DNA of 64,000 bases. Source: Riptortus pedestris. Lineage: Eukaryota > Arthropoda > Insecta > Hemiptera > Alydidae. The position numbers and the translations under genes were made by a program. The notes under the pieces are model-generated. The model did no database searches, had not been told where the DNA came from, and saw only the letters and a list, made by a program, of their open reading frames with translations. The stretch covers positions 93,052,001 to 93,116,000 of the forward strand of contig CM032231.1 in assembly GCA_019009955.1 (NCBI GenBank), written 5' to 3'. Positions 33,710 to 43,318 of the stretch are shown here, in pieces (position 1 is the first letter of the stretch; each line of letters opens with the position of its first letter).

Positions 33710-33785
33710 ACTTTTCTTTTTTTTTTCCACTTTACGCTACTATGGACGGGTTATCTACAGATTACCACCCTTTTCTAGCCAAGGC
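33710..33785 (-). mobile_element. tRNA-derived SINE fragment in HNA
   Basis: GACGGGTTATCTACAGATTA, then CCACCCTTTTCTAGCCA match the SINE tail half. TAGGAGA flanks it on both sides (7-bp duplication), so it was inserted as a truncated copy. Confidence 0.65.
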
Positions 33786-33830
33786 ATAGGAGATCTTGAA
33801 AATGAGATCCCTTCAAAATTGTGTATATCC

Positions 33831-33881
<51 letters not shown>

Positions 33882-34287
33882 GTCTGTTAACGCTCTCGCC
33901 TTGGCTGATCGATACCAAACTCGCTATTTAAACTTTTTACGTAAAAAATGAAGATCAAGTTCGTTAACGGCTGAAATCGGGCCAGTGGGGAGGGGGAAGG
34001 GGGTTAGAGAGGGGAATTTCGAAAATTCGATACATCTCCGTTATTATGACTCGGATCAAAAATGTGTATAGAATCAATATCAAAGCAACTGTATCATGTT
34101 CTATAAATGTTGTTATATGGGTTTTTTTCATTATCTGGATTATTAATCGAGATATATGCAATTTTTAGTTTAGTAGGGCCTGCAGTAAACTTCCACTTCT
34201 ACTCATGTCATATTAACAATAAGCTGTTATATTACGAAGCACATTATTTGAAGCCTAAATACCAAATATTGTTCTCATTGAACTTTT

Positions 34288-35225
34288 AGCAGATTTCCCT
34301 TAAGGGAAATCAGCTATTGAGGTTGTACTCATGACGGAATTTTCGACATTTTTCTTCAAATGTCCATCGATCCTACCTAGTAGATGACGAAAATGAGGTC
34401 CGTTCAAAACTGTATATATATATATATATTTGTCTGTTACCGCTCTAGCGGACGCAATTTTTGTTTAATCCTTACCAAACTTCATATTTAAGCGTTTTAT
34501 GTAAAAAGAAAGATCAAGTTCGTTAACGGCTGAAATCGGACCAGTAGGAGGGGGGGGGGGTTTAGAGGGGAGGATTTTCGAAAATTCGAAATATCTCCGT
34601 TACTATACTTCGGATCGAACAATTATACAGAATCAATCTTATTACAAATTAAATTTACTATAAATATTGTTATATACATTTATTCTCTATCTTGAATATT
34701 AACCGAGATATTTGCATTTTTCAGTTTTCACCAAACCGCCACTTCTACTCATGTTACGTAAACAATACTCTGATACATAATAAATCACATTATTGGAAGT
34801 TTAAATACCAAAAATTGTATTCAAGAGACCTTTATTATACGAGATACATGCAAATATGTACTGGTGACTCCCCCCCCCATCTTAAAGTTTTGGACTACTA
34901 AAATTTTATTGATTAAGATAACAATTATTCTGACTCATTATTAATTACAGTACTAGATATAGTAAATAGTTCTCAATAAAATTAATGTGTTATATTCTGA
35001 TATATTTCAGTAATTGTTTTTCTTTCCGGTGTGAGGCGGGACCCGTTTGTTTACATTTCTAACCTAACGCTTCTTGTCGGCAGGCTATTGAAATTGGATG
35101 AAACATTTCTTATTTCCGTTTGTATTTATTCACGGTGTTGTGTTAGCAGTATGTATATTTATCTATTGTTAAACTTCACGAGGGAAATCTGCTTAGTTTA
35201 CGCAGCCCCTGCGTGACGGACTTTT
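34288..35225 (+). mobile_element. HNA Helentron-like element, full-length reference copy
   Basis: This is the best-kept copy. AGCAGATTTCCC lies at 34288-34299 within a palindrome with GGGAAATC. A short (TA)n follows at 34413-34429. CCGCTCTAGCGG, the G-run core, GATCTTGGAC-type 3' module and TTTTTCTTTCCGGT come next. The inverse GGGAAATCTGCT is at 35182-35193, the hairpin ACGCAG/CTGCGT at 35200-35214, and the end GACGGACTTTT. It lies in a T-run of the outer HNA. There is no open frame of note. Confidence 0.9.
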
Positions 35226-35307
35226 AAGTTTTGAGATAAATACAAATACGTGACGCACGAGGTAATTCTGCTTAGTTATCACAACCCCTGCCTAACGGAC
35301 TTTTTTT

Positions 35308-36157
35308 CTTATTATCATTGCCTCTTATGAGATCATGTAAAGAATATTAAATACGAACGTATAACATAAGAATATGAATTCGATAGGCAAATAATTTTAA
35401 TTTTTTATCACATTCCAGAAAAATAAAGGGTGAGGGAAGAACAGAATGCAAATGTAATTAGGTACATTATTTATTATGAAGTAGGAGCTTATTGGATTAA
35501 ACTATGTTAATGCTCTTCCTAAAATTATCTCAGCTTTCAGAATGTTTCCTTAAGTAGTTAGGCATTTCACAGTTATCCCATTTTCCTTTAGAGGAACATT
35601 TCCACATTTGAAGCAGCTCATTATATTGAAGAAACAGATCATACATACAATTAGAGATTTCGGAATTAAATAGAATGATCATGGGATTTATGTTACGTTT
35701 CGGAAGAATTCTTGTTACTTCTTAATTAGCAGCCATTCCCAAAACACTGTTTCCTTAAAAATGCAAATCATTTGCAATTAATGTTCCATCATGTTAACTG
35801 TTGTATTTAACCAAGTATGGTGGTTTTGTTTTTGGCTGGTTCTAGTGTTGGTTTGTTGGTGTAGTGGGGGACACAGTTTCATTTGACATTTTACTGAAGG
35901 AACAGTAAAATTTCTTACGTTGAAACTTCGTGCTCATTGCCTATCCCAACAATGGAAGAGTCAAAGAAGAATATTTAAAACTTTTTCATTCAGAAATTTA
36001 AAATCCACCTACATAATACATAGAAGATCATTTTTAAGGGCCAACAAATAATTTATCACACCAACTAATACTTCAATTCATTAATAATTCTAAAATTCAT
36101 TAAAACAACTCGTGGTTTCAACTCGACTTCGACTGGTCACTGAAAAACTCAATATAG
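35308..36157. other. Intergenic, unassigned
   Basis: AT-rich; a G/T-rich stretch at 35818-35875. No gene or element ends. Confidence 0.4.
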
Positions 36158-36837
36158 AAAAAAGTCCGTCTGCGTAAACTAAGCAGATTTCCTATATGAA
36201 GTTTAGCAATAGAGAAATCTGCATACTGGTAACACAACACCGCCATAAGTAAATACAAACGGTAATGAGAAATCTTTCAGGTAATTTTAATAAACTCCCA
36301 ACTGAAACGGCTTCTGAATTGTAAGAATAATTTATATTTTAATAACTGAGCTTTTATTAGTCCAAGAATTAAAGAGGGGGGGGGCGGATGAACAGAACGT
36401 ATTTGCATAAATCTCACAAAGCAAAGAAGGTTAGGTAAGGTTAGAAACGACAGGTAAGGTTAGAAGCTTCCACCAGAGCCGAGACTTACGAAAACGGCCG
36501 AACTAACCCGAACAACACCCGACCACAGACTTCATAAAAATGCAAATATCTCGGTTAATATTCAAGATAGAGAATAAGTGTACATAACAGGATTTATAGT
36601 AAATTTAATTTGCAATAAGATTGGTTCTATACAACTTTTCGATCTGACAATACATCATAACAACGGAGATATTTCGAATTTTCAAAAATCCCCCCTCTAA
36701 ACCCCCCCTCCCTCTGGTACGATTTCAGCCATTAACGAACTTGATCTGTCTTTTTACATAAAACGGTTAAGTATCGAGTTTCGTAACGATCAAACAAAAA
36801 TTGCGACCGCTAGAGCGTCACCAGACAAATATATATA

Positions 36838-36895
<58 letters not shown>

Positions 36896-37032
36896 TATAA
36901 TTTTGAACGGACCTCATTTTCGTCATCTCCTGGGTAGGATCGATGGACATTTGAAGAAATTTTTCATTTTCATTCAGCGTCATGAGTACGACCTCAATAG
37001 CTGATTTCCCTTAAGGGAAATCTGATAAAATG
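36158..37032 (-). mobile_element. HNA Helentron-like element, full length
   Basis: On the minus strand it runs from TTTTATCAGATTTCCC (37032) to the 3' end AAATCTGCTTAG, CGCAG and ACGGACTTTTTT (36158). The hairpin is reduced. The (TA)n is at 36831-36897 with GATA variants. Its 3' module contains GGTTAGGTAAGGTTAG and CCCCCCCC stretches, shared with the copy at 41934. Confidence 0.88.
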
Positions 37033-37194
37033 AGATCCCTGGCTAAGGCTGCACCTTTTTTTAGAAGAAAACACAATATGCAAATCACTTAAATTTCATG
37101 AATTCAGGGAATCATGCCTGTTTTAAAAGTTTTGCCGATAGACGGAATGACGCCCATTCATATTTGCATGCATTTAAATACATACAAACGCGCA

Positions 37195-37575
37195 CGCGCA
37201 CTAAGGTAAAGGTCAAGTTCGTCATGGAGGAACGACGGTTAAGAAAAGGGGAAGAAGTAAAATCATAAATAGCTCCGTAAATAAGCGTCGGATCGAAAAA
37301 TGTTAAATAACTACTCTTTTTCATAACGTAGTTCTATTACATTTTATCCTATACATTTTCCTGTTAGTCCAATATTAACGGAGTTAATTGTGCATAGATT
37401 CACTCTTCACCTCTTCTACTCATGCCATTTTTATTTCAAGCTCACTCAAGTCCAGCTTCAATTTCAAGTCTTGTATCCAAGTATCTCTTGGTATAATAAT
37501 GAATGGAAAACGAAACGGCCGTAATCTATTATTGCAGCCGTTGAAAATCTGCTTAGTTTACGCAAACCCTCTGGG
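37195..37575 (+). mobile_element. HNA Helentron-like element, diverged
   Basis: AAGGTCAAGTTCGTCA, GCGTCGGATCGAAAAATG and the end AAAATCTGCTTAGTTTACGC mark it. The middle is poorly conserved. Confidence 0.5.
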
Positions 37576-38865
37576 CTTATAAATTGAATTTTAGATGCTT
37601 TGTTTTATTAAATATGACAGACGGGAACGTCTTTTCCTCCAATTTTAAACGTTTCAGAATTGAATTTAAATATTCTACAAAATAACAGTAAAAGCTACCC
37701 ATTTATTTAATTTAAGCTTGTTTCCAATCTACGAGTACATTAAACTTTATTTAAAATTTGGGTTTTAATGCAAAACAATGTATTGACGCTAGGATCATTT
37801 CCGAATCCCAAATAGTACAGCTGTAGTGTTGTATTCACATATGTACTTCCTTGTGCATGCACATTGTTCTTTTCTTGTCATGGGTAATAGTGAAAAAAAT
37901 CTGATGTTCTATGATTAAATTCAGTTTTTACCTGTTCCAAATTATTTATACTCTCGCTCCTTTTTATATGGTTCAATTCTAACAATGAATACAAATAAAT
38001 AGGAAAAATAGACAGACTATATTAAAAGCGAAATGAGAGATATTAAAAAGAAAATAAATAAAAATACAAATAGGTAACTTAAGATGAATTCGTTAATACT
38101 GCTTAACTATTTTAAACATTGTAGTGCCTGGTCCAGATGTTATTAGCCATTTTTGTCGTGAGCCACTCCCCCCGATTTTTAGACCTATCGTCGCCATTAG
38201 ATATGGAAAACTATCCGGCGGAAAAAGGAACGATTAACTCGAACCAGCTGTAGGACTGGTAGCCATTTAATTCCTAGCTGTAACAACTTTCTTTAATGTG
38301 ACCTTCGCGAACGATATCCACGCTTGAACCATCTGCATTGCCAATTGAGCCCATCCCCCTTCTCGCAAAACCAATTGTAAACTCGTCTTCATTACAGTCA
38401 ATCTCACTCACGACAAAAACCAGCTTTTCGTTAATAGTTTTATATATATTTGATATTTTTTTATTGTTAGAATTTATACACCATTGCCTAAAAAAAACAG
38501 TAAGTATCAGTGGTACTTGCGAAATTTGTTATCCATAGTTATAGAAGTTTGTTTAGTAAATATCATCTTATATATTGAAACATAACTTTCTTCCAGCTTT
38601 TAAATACATATCACAGGAATATTCAAGAATAGTAAATTTGCAGAGTTAGAAAAAGAAAAAAAAGGGATAAGATTTTATCATTGATCAAACACAACGCTTA
38701 AGCAATATCGTAATTCAAATACAACTTATTAAAAAAAAAATGATTGAATATAAAATTCATTGCCAAAAGAAATAAACCTGCGGCATGTGTACATAAATTA
38801 TATAATACAAGTAAAAATATGCATTTCAGTTAATTAAAATATAGTTATACTCACAAAAATTCGTC
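37576..38865. other. Intergenic, unassigned
   Basis: AT-rich; no coding pattern, element ends or tandem repeats recognised. Confidence 0.4.
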
Positions 38866-38904
38866 AATTTCTTCGTCTGTTCCGTTCGACATTTTCCTAG
38901 AGTC

Positions 38905-39230
38905 CATATATGAGGTTCTGTGGCTCGCCTGAAGGTAGCGGGTTCGATACTGTCCCCTCGACGTTCAATCGAAGACCTACCGCCACTTCGGGCCTGCTCG
39001 GTAACACTCGGGTCCCCGCCCACCTATTTGTAAGCAGCGCCCGAAAAGGGCTAGCGGATCTCTGGATCATTTGACTCAATTTATATCCATTACTTAGTCA
39101 TAAAGAACCATCGACAAATCAGGATTCATTTTTATTCGCTCTTTCTGAGGCGAGTACTGAAATGAGTGTCGAAACATGATATAATTCTGTTCAATTTGTA
39201 GTGTGCAAACGGACTCGCGCACGCTCACTA
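38905..39230. repeat. GC-richer repeat with a tRNA-like B box
   Basis: GCGGGTTCGATACTGTCCC at about 38938 fits a Pol III B box. An A-box-like TGGCTCGCCTG lies too close upstream for a tRNA. A CTGAGG-GTCGAAAC motif lies at 39147-39173. The base composition is unlike the flanks, so this is likely a SINE or tRNA-derived repeat of a different family. Confidence 0.4.
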
Positions 39231-39326
39231 CCATTATTTTATTTTTATTGAAGCATAATAGAAATATTTAGTTGTACAATAGTAAAAGGACTAATTAGGG
39301 GGCGGCTTTAAATAGAGCTCCTATTT

Positions 39327-39830
39327 TAGCAGATTTCCTTTTAAGGAAATCAGGCATTGAGGTTGTACTCATGACGCATTTTCGAAAAAGTTCCTCAAAT
39401 GTACATCGATCCTACCCAGGATATTACAAAAATGAGGTCCATTCAAAATTTTATATATTTAGTTGTTACCCCACTATCGCAATTTTTGTTTGATTGTTAC
39501 CAACCCTGATATTTAATCGTTCCAAGTAAAAACAAAGATCGAGTTCGTAAACAGCAGAAATCTCACAAGTGTGAGGTGGAAGAGTGTTGAGGGGATTTTC
39601 GAAATTCAGTAAACCCCCACTCCTACTCATGACATAATAACAATAAACGGGTATAACATGAGCCTCTTTACTCTAAGCTTGAATACCAAATATGGTTTTC
39701 ATGTGACCTTTATCATGGTAGATACATGCAAATTCGTTGACCGATGACATCATCAATTAAGCTTTTACGTTCTTGCCTAGAAAATGTTCATTCTCGGAAA
39801 AATAGCCGGTGGATTCGCTTGGCGCACTAT
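39327..39830 (+). mobile_element. HNA Helentron-like element, 3' end missing
   Basis: TTTTAGCAGATTTCC, CATTGAGGTTGTACTCATGA, CATCGATCCTACCC and AATGAGGTCC are followed by only a trace of TA repeat, then TCGCAATTTTTGTTTGATTG, a shortened core, CCCCCACTCCTACTCATG and ACCAAATATGG. It fades into tandem-core type sequence (TTAAGCTTTTACGTTCTTGC). Confidence 0.7.
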
Positions 39831-39989
39831 ACTTAAATAATTTGGTGAGGGGGGGGGGGGGGCTAATCCATTAGACTGATGAATAAACGTAAACAGAAAC
39901 TACAATTTGACGATATCAATGTAAATAAAATTCTTTCCGAACATTAGTCAATTATTTATGGGCTTCACGAAGGTTCAAAAGAACTGGAA

Positions 39990-41123
39990 ATTAAGCGAAA
40001 TCAGTTATTTGGGTTGTACTTGGTTCGAAAAATGTCCATTGATTATACGGAGGAATTTTGTGCACGTTTGTCGAAAAACAAATAGATAATGAAATATTGC
40101 GAATTTTTATTTCAGGCCTCCCTCATAACCCCCACTCCCGTTCGAACCTAAAAATTTTAATATAGCTTATAAACATGGAAGAATTAATGCTAATTGACAA
40201 TCCGAGTTCAATCGCTAGTGCCAAATAAAATTGTTGGCTCCCGCTAAAGTTTTAGCGTATATCTCGTTTATACTTTGTTATAAGACAAAAGTGAATATCA
40301 CAAAAGTTACTTCAAATAAAAAAATAAACTACTTTTGTCATGTGCATATTTGCAGAAAAACGAATAGAATAAAATACCGCTACTTTTAAATTCAGGCCTC
40401 CCTTGCAACCCCCACTCCTGCCCGTCCCTAGAAATGTTGGTATGGCTTATTATAATGAAGCCGTTAGTGCTATACACATACCGAGTTTTATTTAGTTCGG
40501 TTGACTCTTTGTGCCAAATAAACTGTTCACTTCCGCTCTAGGTTTTAGCTTATGTTTCGTTTATAATTCGGTATACAAAAGTGAATATAACAAAAGTTAC
40601 TCTAAATAACAAAATAAACAACTTTTGTTATTTTCATATTTGCCGAAAAACCAATAGGAAACGAAATATCGCTATTTTGATCACGATATTTGAACGTTTA
40701 ATTATGTGAAACTAAAGATCAAGTACGTGTGGGAGGGGAGGTTTAGAGAGAAGGATATACGAAAATTCGAAATATTCGAAATATATTCGAAATTCGTTAC
40801 TATACGACGGATCGAAAAATTGTACAGAATCAATCTTATTGCAAATTACATTTACGATAAATGTATTTATATACATTTATTCTCTATCTTGAATATTAAC
40901 TGAGATATTTGCATTTTTATTAAATCGACGGCTAACGGACGAGAGTGACTTTCCCGCCAAAAGCTCGTTTTTATTAAACGTGGGCGGTAACGCACGAGTG
41001 AGTTTCCCGCCAAAAGCTAGGTCGGCCGTTTCCGTAACTGCTCGGCTCTCGCATGGAGATTTCTCTATTGTATAACTTCACGTGGGAAATCTGCTTAGTT
41101 TACGCTGCCCCTGCGGACGGACA
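39990..41123 (+). mobile_element. HNA Helentron-like element interrupted by a W repeat
   Basis: The 5' block remains at 39990-40045 (TTAAGCGAAATCAGTTATT, GTCCATTGATTATAC). W sequence follows at 40060-40678, and the HNA core resumes at 40680, ending GGGAAATCTGCTTAGTTTAC, GCTGCCCCTGC, GGACGGAC. The 3' module CTTTCCCGCCAAAAGCT occurs twice in tandem (about 40950 and 41005). Confidence 0.65.
40060..40678 (+). repeat. W repeat fragment, two units
   Basis: Two units about 290 bases apart each carry AAAACAAATAG/AAAACCAATAGG, GGCCTCCCT, CCCCCACTCC and AAAAGTTAC blocks. The W family has no coding capacity here. Confidence 0.7.
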
Positions 41124-41176
41124 TTATTACTTTCCATACTCGAAAATGTTGATTTCATCAATATCTTTCACTTTAT

Positions 41177-41397
41177 TAGCAGATTTCCGTTAAGGGAAAT
41201 AAGCTATTGAGGTCGTACCCATGAAGCGATTTTCGAAGAATTTCAACAAATGTTTCTTCAAGACATGAAACTAATTTTTAACAGATTTCCCTTAAGGGAA
41301 ATCAGCTATTGAGGTCGTACTCATGACGCGAGTTTCGAAAAATTTCCTCAAATGTCCATCGATTCTACCCAGGAGATGACGAAAATGGGGTCCGTTC

Positions 41398-41473
<76 letters not shown>

Positions 41474-42545
41474 CTGTTAACGCTCTAGCGGTCGCAATTT
41501 TTGTTTGATCGTTACCAAACTTGGAATTTAATCGTTTTATGTAAAAAGGAAGACCAAGTTCGTTAATGGATGAAATCGGACCAGTGGGAGGGGGGGTTTA
41601 GAGGGGGGATTTTTGAAAATTCAAAATATTTCCGTTATTATGCGTCGGATCGAAAAATTGAATAGAATCAATCTTATTGCAAATTACATTTACTATAAAT
41701 ATTGTTCTAAACATATATTCTGTATCTTGAATATTAACCGAGATATTTGCATTTGTATTCTGTATGTGGTCAGCAGGAGTCGGCTATGTTCGGGAATTTC
41801 CGCCGAGAACTCTGTCGGCCGTTTCCATAACTATTCCTCCCTCTTGAATAGGTTTAGAGATAAGATTTATCTACTGGAAAACGTCACGTGGGAAATCTGC
41901 TTAGTTTACGCAGCCCCTGCGTGACGGACTTTTGTTTTATTGTTACCAAACATCCGTTTTATGTAAAAAGACAGACCAAGTTCGTTAATGGCTGAAATTG
42001 GACTAGAGGGAGGGGGGTTTACAGGGGGGAATTTCGAAAATTCAAAATATCTCCGTTATAATGCCTCGGATCGAAAATTTGTGCAAATTAAATTTACTAT
42101 AAATATTGTTATATACATTTATTCTCTATCTTGAATATTAACCGTGATATTCGTATTTTTATGAAGTTTGTGGTCGAGTATAGTTTGGATTAGGTCGGCC
42201 GTTTCCGTAACTGCTCGGCTCAGGTGGAAGCTTCTTCTAACCTTACCTGTCGTTTCTAACCTTTCCTTATCTTCGTACTTTGTGAGATTGATGCAAATAC
42301 GTTCTGTTCATCCGCCCCCCCCCCTCTTTAATTCTTGGACTACTTAAATTTGAGTTATTAAAATATAAATTATTCTTACAATTCAGAAGCCGTTTCAGTT
42401 GGGAATTTATTTTAATTAACTGCAAGATTTCTCATTACCGTTTGTATTTAATCACGGTGGTGTTGTGTTACCGGTATGCAGATTTCTCTATTGTAAAACT
42501 TCACATGGGAAATCTGTTTAGTTTACGCAGCCCCTGCTTTTTTTC
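41177..42545 (+). mobile_element. HNA Helentron-like element (outer) split by another HNA
   Basis: The 5' part is at 41177-41279 (TTAGCAGATTTCCGTTAAGG to CTAATTTTT). After the inner copy it resumes at 41934 with GTTTTATTGTTACCAAAC, joining into the normal family order CAATTTTTGTTT-ATCGTTACC. It ends GGGAAATCTGTTTAG, ACGCAGCCCCTGC and TTTTTTTC at about 42545. Confidence 0.75.
41280..41933 (+). mobile_element. HNA Helentron-like element (inner), full length
   Basis: It starts AACAGATTTCCCTTAAGGG, has a long (TA)n at 41403-41469, GCTCTAGCGGTCGC, core, the CGGCCGTTTCC 3' module, GGGAAATCTGCT, hairpin ACGCAGCCCCTGCGT and GACGGACTTTT at 41933. It inserted into the T-run of an older copy. Confidence 0.88.
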
Positions 42546-42586
42546 TTAAGTGAAATATTAAGTGAGTAATTCTTGCTTTCTGGTTT

Positions 42587-42885
42587 TCAGTCCGAATATG
42601 TGGTGAGATGAGATCACTAGTGTGTTAAACCAGCAGGTGGTAAACCTGCTTAGTTTACGCAGCCCCTGCGTGACTGACATAGGCTGTAATCGGAGCCTGG
42701 AAGAGGAAGAATTGGAACATTTAAAAGAATTACTGCTATTATGAGTCGGATCAAAAAATGTTATGTATCTAATATTTTGCCCAACACGCCCTCTCTAAAA
42801 ATGCCCAACACGCAGAGGCTGTGTAATCTGAGCAGATTTCCCACCTTTTAATATAACACACTTGTGATCTCATCTTACCAAAAAT
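42587..42885. mobile_element. HNA-related inverted-repeat structure
   Basis: The arm at about 42592-42663 (GAGATGAGATCACTAGTGTG to CAGCCCCTGCGTG) is the inverse of 42800-42871 (CACGCAGAGGCTGTG to CACACTTGTGATCTCATC), about 80% identical over 72 bases. Each arm carries the HNA 3' end (hairpin and CTGCTTAG). The middle holds HNA core pieces (GAGTCGGATCAAAAAATG). This looks like two HNA 3' ends facing each other. Confidence 0.6.
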
Positions 42886-42988
42886 TTTATAATTCTATGT
42901 AAAAATCCGATGAGTATGTGGGAGGGGGGGGGGACGAAAAGGTATCTTGTAATTTCGAGAGAAAAAATCAATTTTAGACAGAGGTTAG

Positions 42989-42992
<4 letters not shown>

Positions 42993-43042
<50 letters not shown>
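42993..43042. repeat. Microsatellite (TA)n at a W repeat start
   Basis: About 24 TA units directly before ACTAGCTAAGGTACCCGGC, the start of a W repeat. Confidence 0.95.
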
Positions 43043-43044
<2 letters not shown>

Positions 43045-43045
43045 C

Positions 43046-43304
43046 ATACTAGCTAAGGTACCCGGCGATGCCCAGGAAATTATTGTTGACCGACTAATGA
43101 AATGAAGGTATTTTTATAGCAAGACTTCAATGTGTACAATTACACTTCCCTCCACGACATTGTTTTTCCGAATTAGCTAATCCTAAAGGGTAACTTTTCT
43201 GAACTAATAGAATAGAAATTTTAGATATAAAGAATACATGAAAATGTGTTCCTAATCTATTCCTCTCCACTTTTTGTGACTCACCGTTTTTGAATAATCC
43301 ACAC
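43046..43304 (+). repeat. W repeat, 5' part, interrupted by a LINE
   Basis: The start ACTAGCTAAGGTACCCGGCG is the family head (also at 52448 and 54219). The LINE at 43319 interrupts it, and further W sequence is recognisable from about 47835. Confidence 0.65.
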
Positions 43305-43318
43305 TATAATCATGAATA

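Larger units (their letters stand above)
33615..35307 (+). mobile_element. HNA Helentron-like element (outer) containing another HNA
   Basis: It starts TTAGCAGATTTCCCTTAG and has the 5' block (with a SINE scrap), a (TA)n at 33838-33877, the core, and AAATATTGTTCTCATTGAACTT, where a second HNA begins. The outer copy resumes at 35226 (AAGTTTTGAGATAAATAC) and ends TCACAACCCCTGCCT and AACGGACTTTTTTT. The copy at 3941 shows the same sequence uninterrupted. Confidence 0.85.

Noticed and set aside
36427..36465. Telomere-like GGTTAG repeats
   Set aside because: GGTTAGGTAAGGTTAG is part of an HNA 3' module that also occurs at about 42235, not a telomeric array.
38905..38960. A tRNA gene
   Set aside because: A B box is present, but the A-box-like stretch is too close and no cloverleaf can be formed.
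39848..39863. A quadruplex-forming regulatory G-run
   Set aside because: G-runs occur at many HNA-related positions as part of the family core, so there is no reason to assign a regulatory role.
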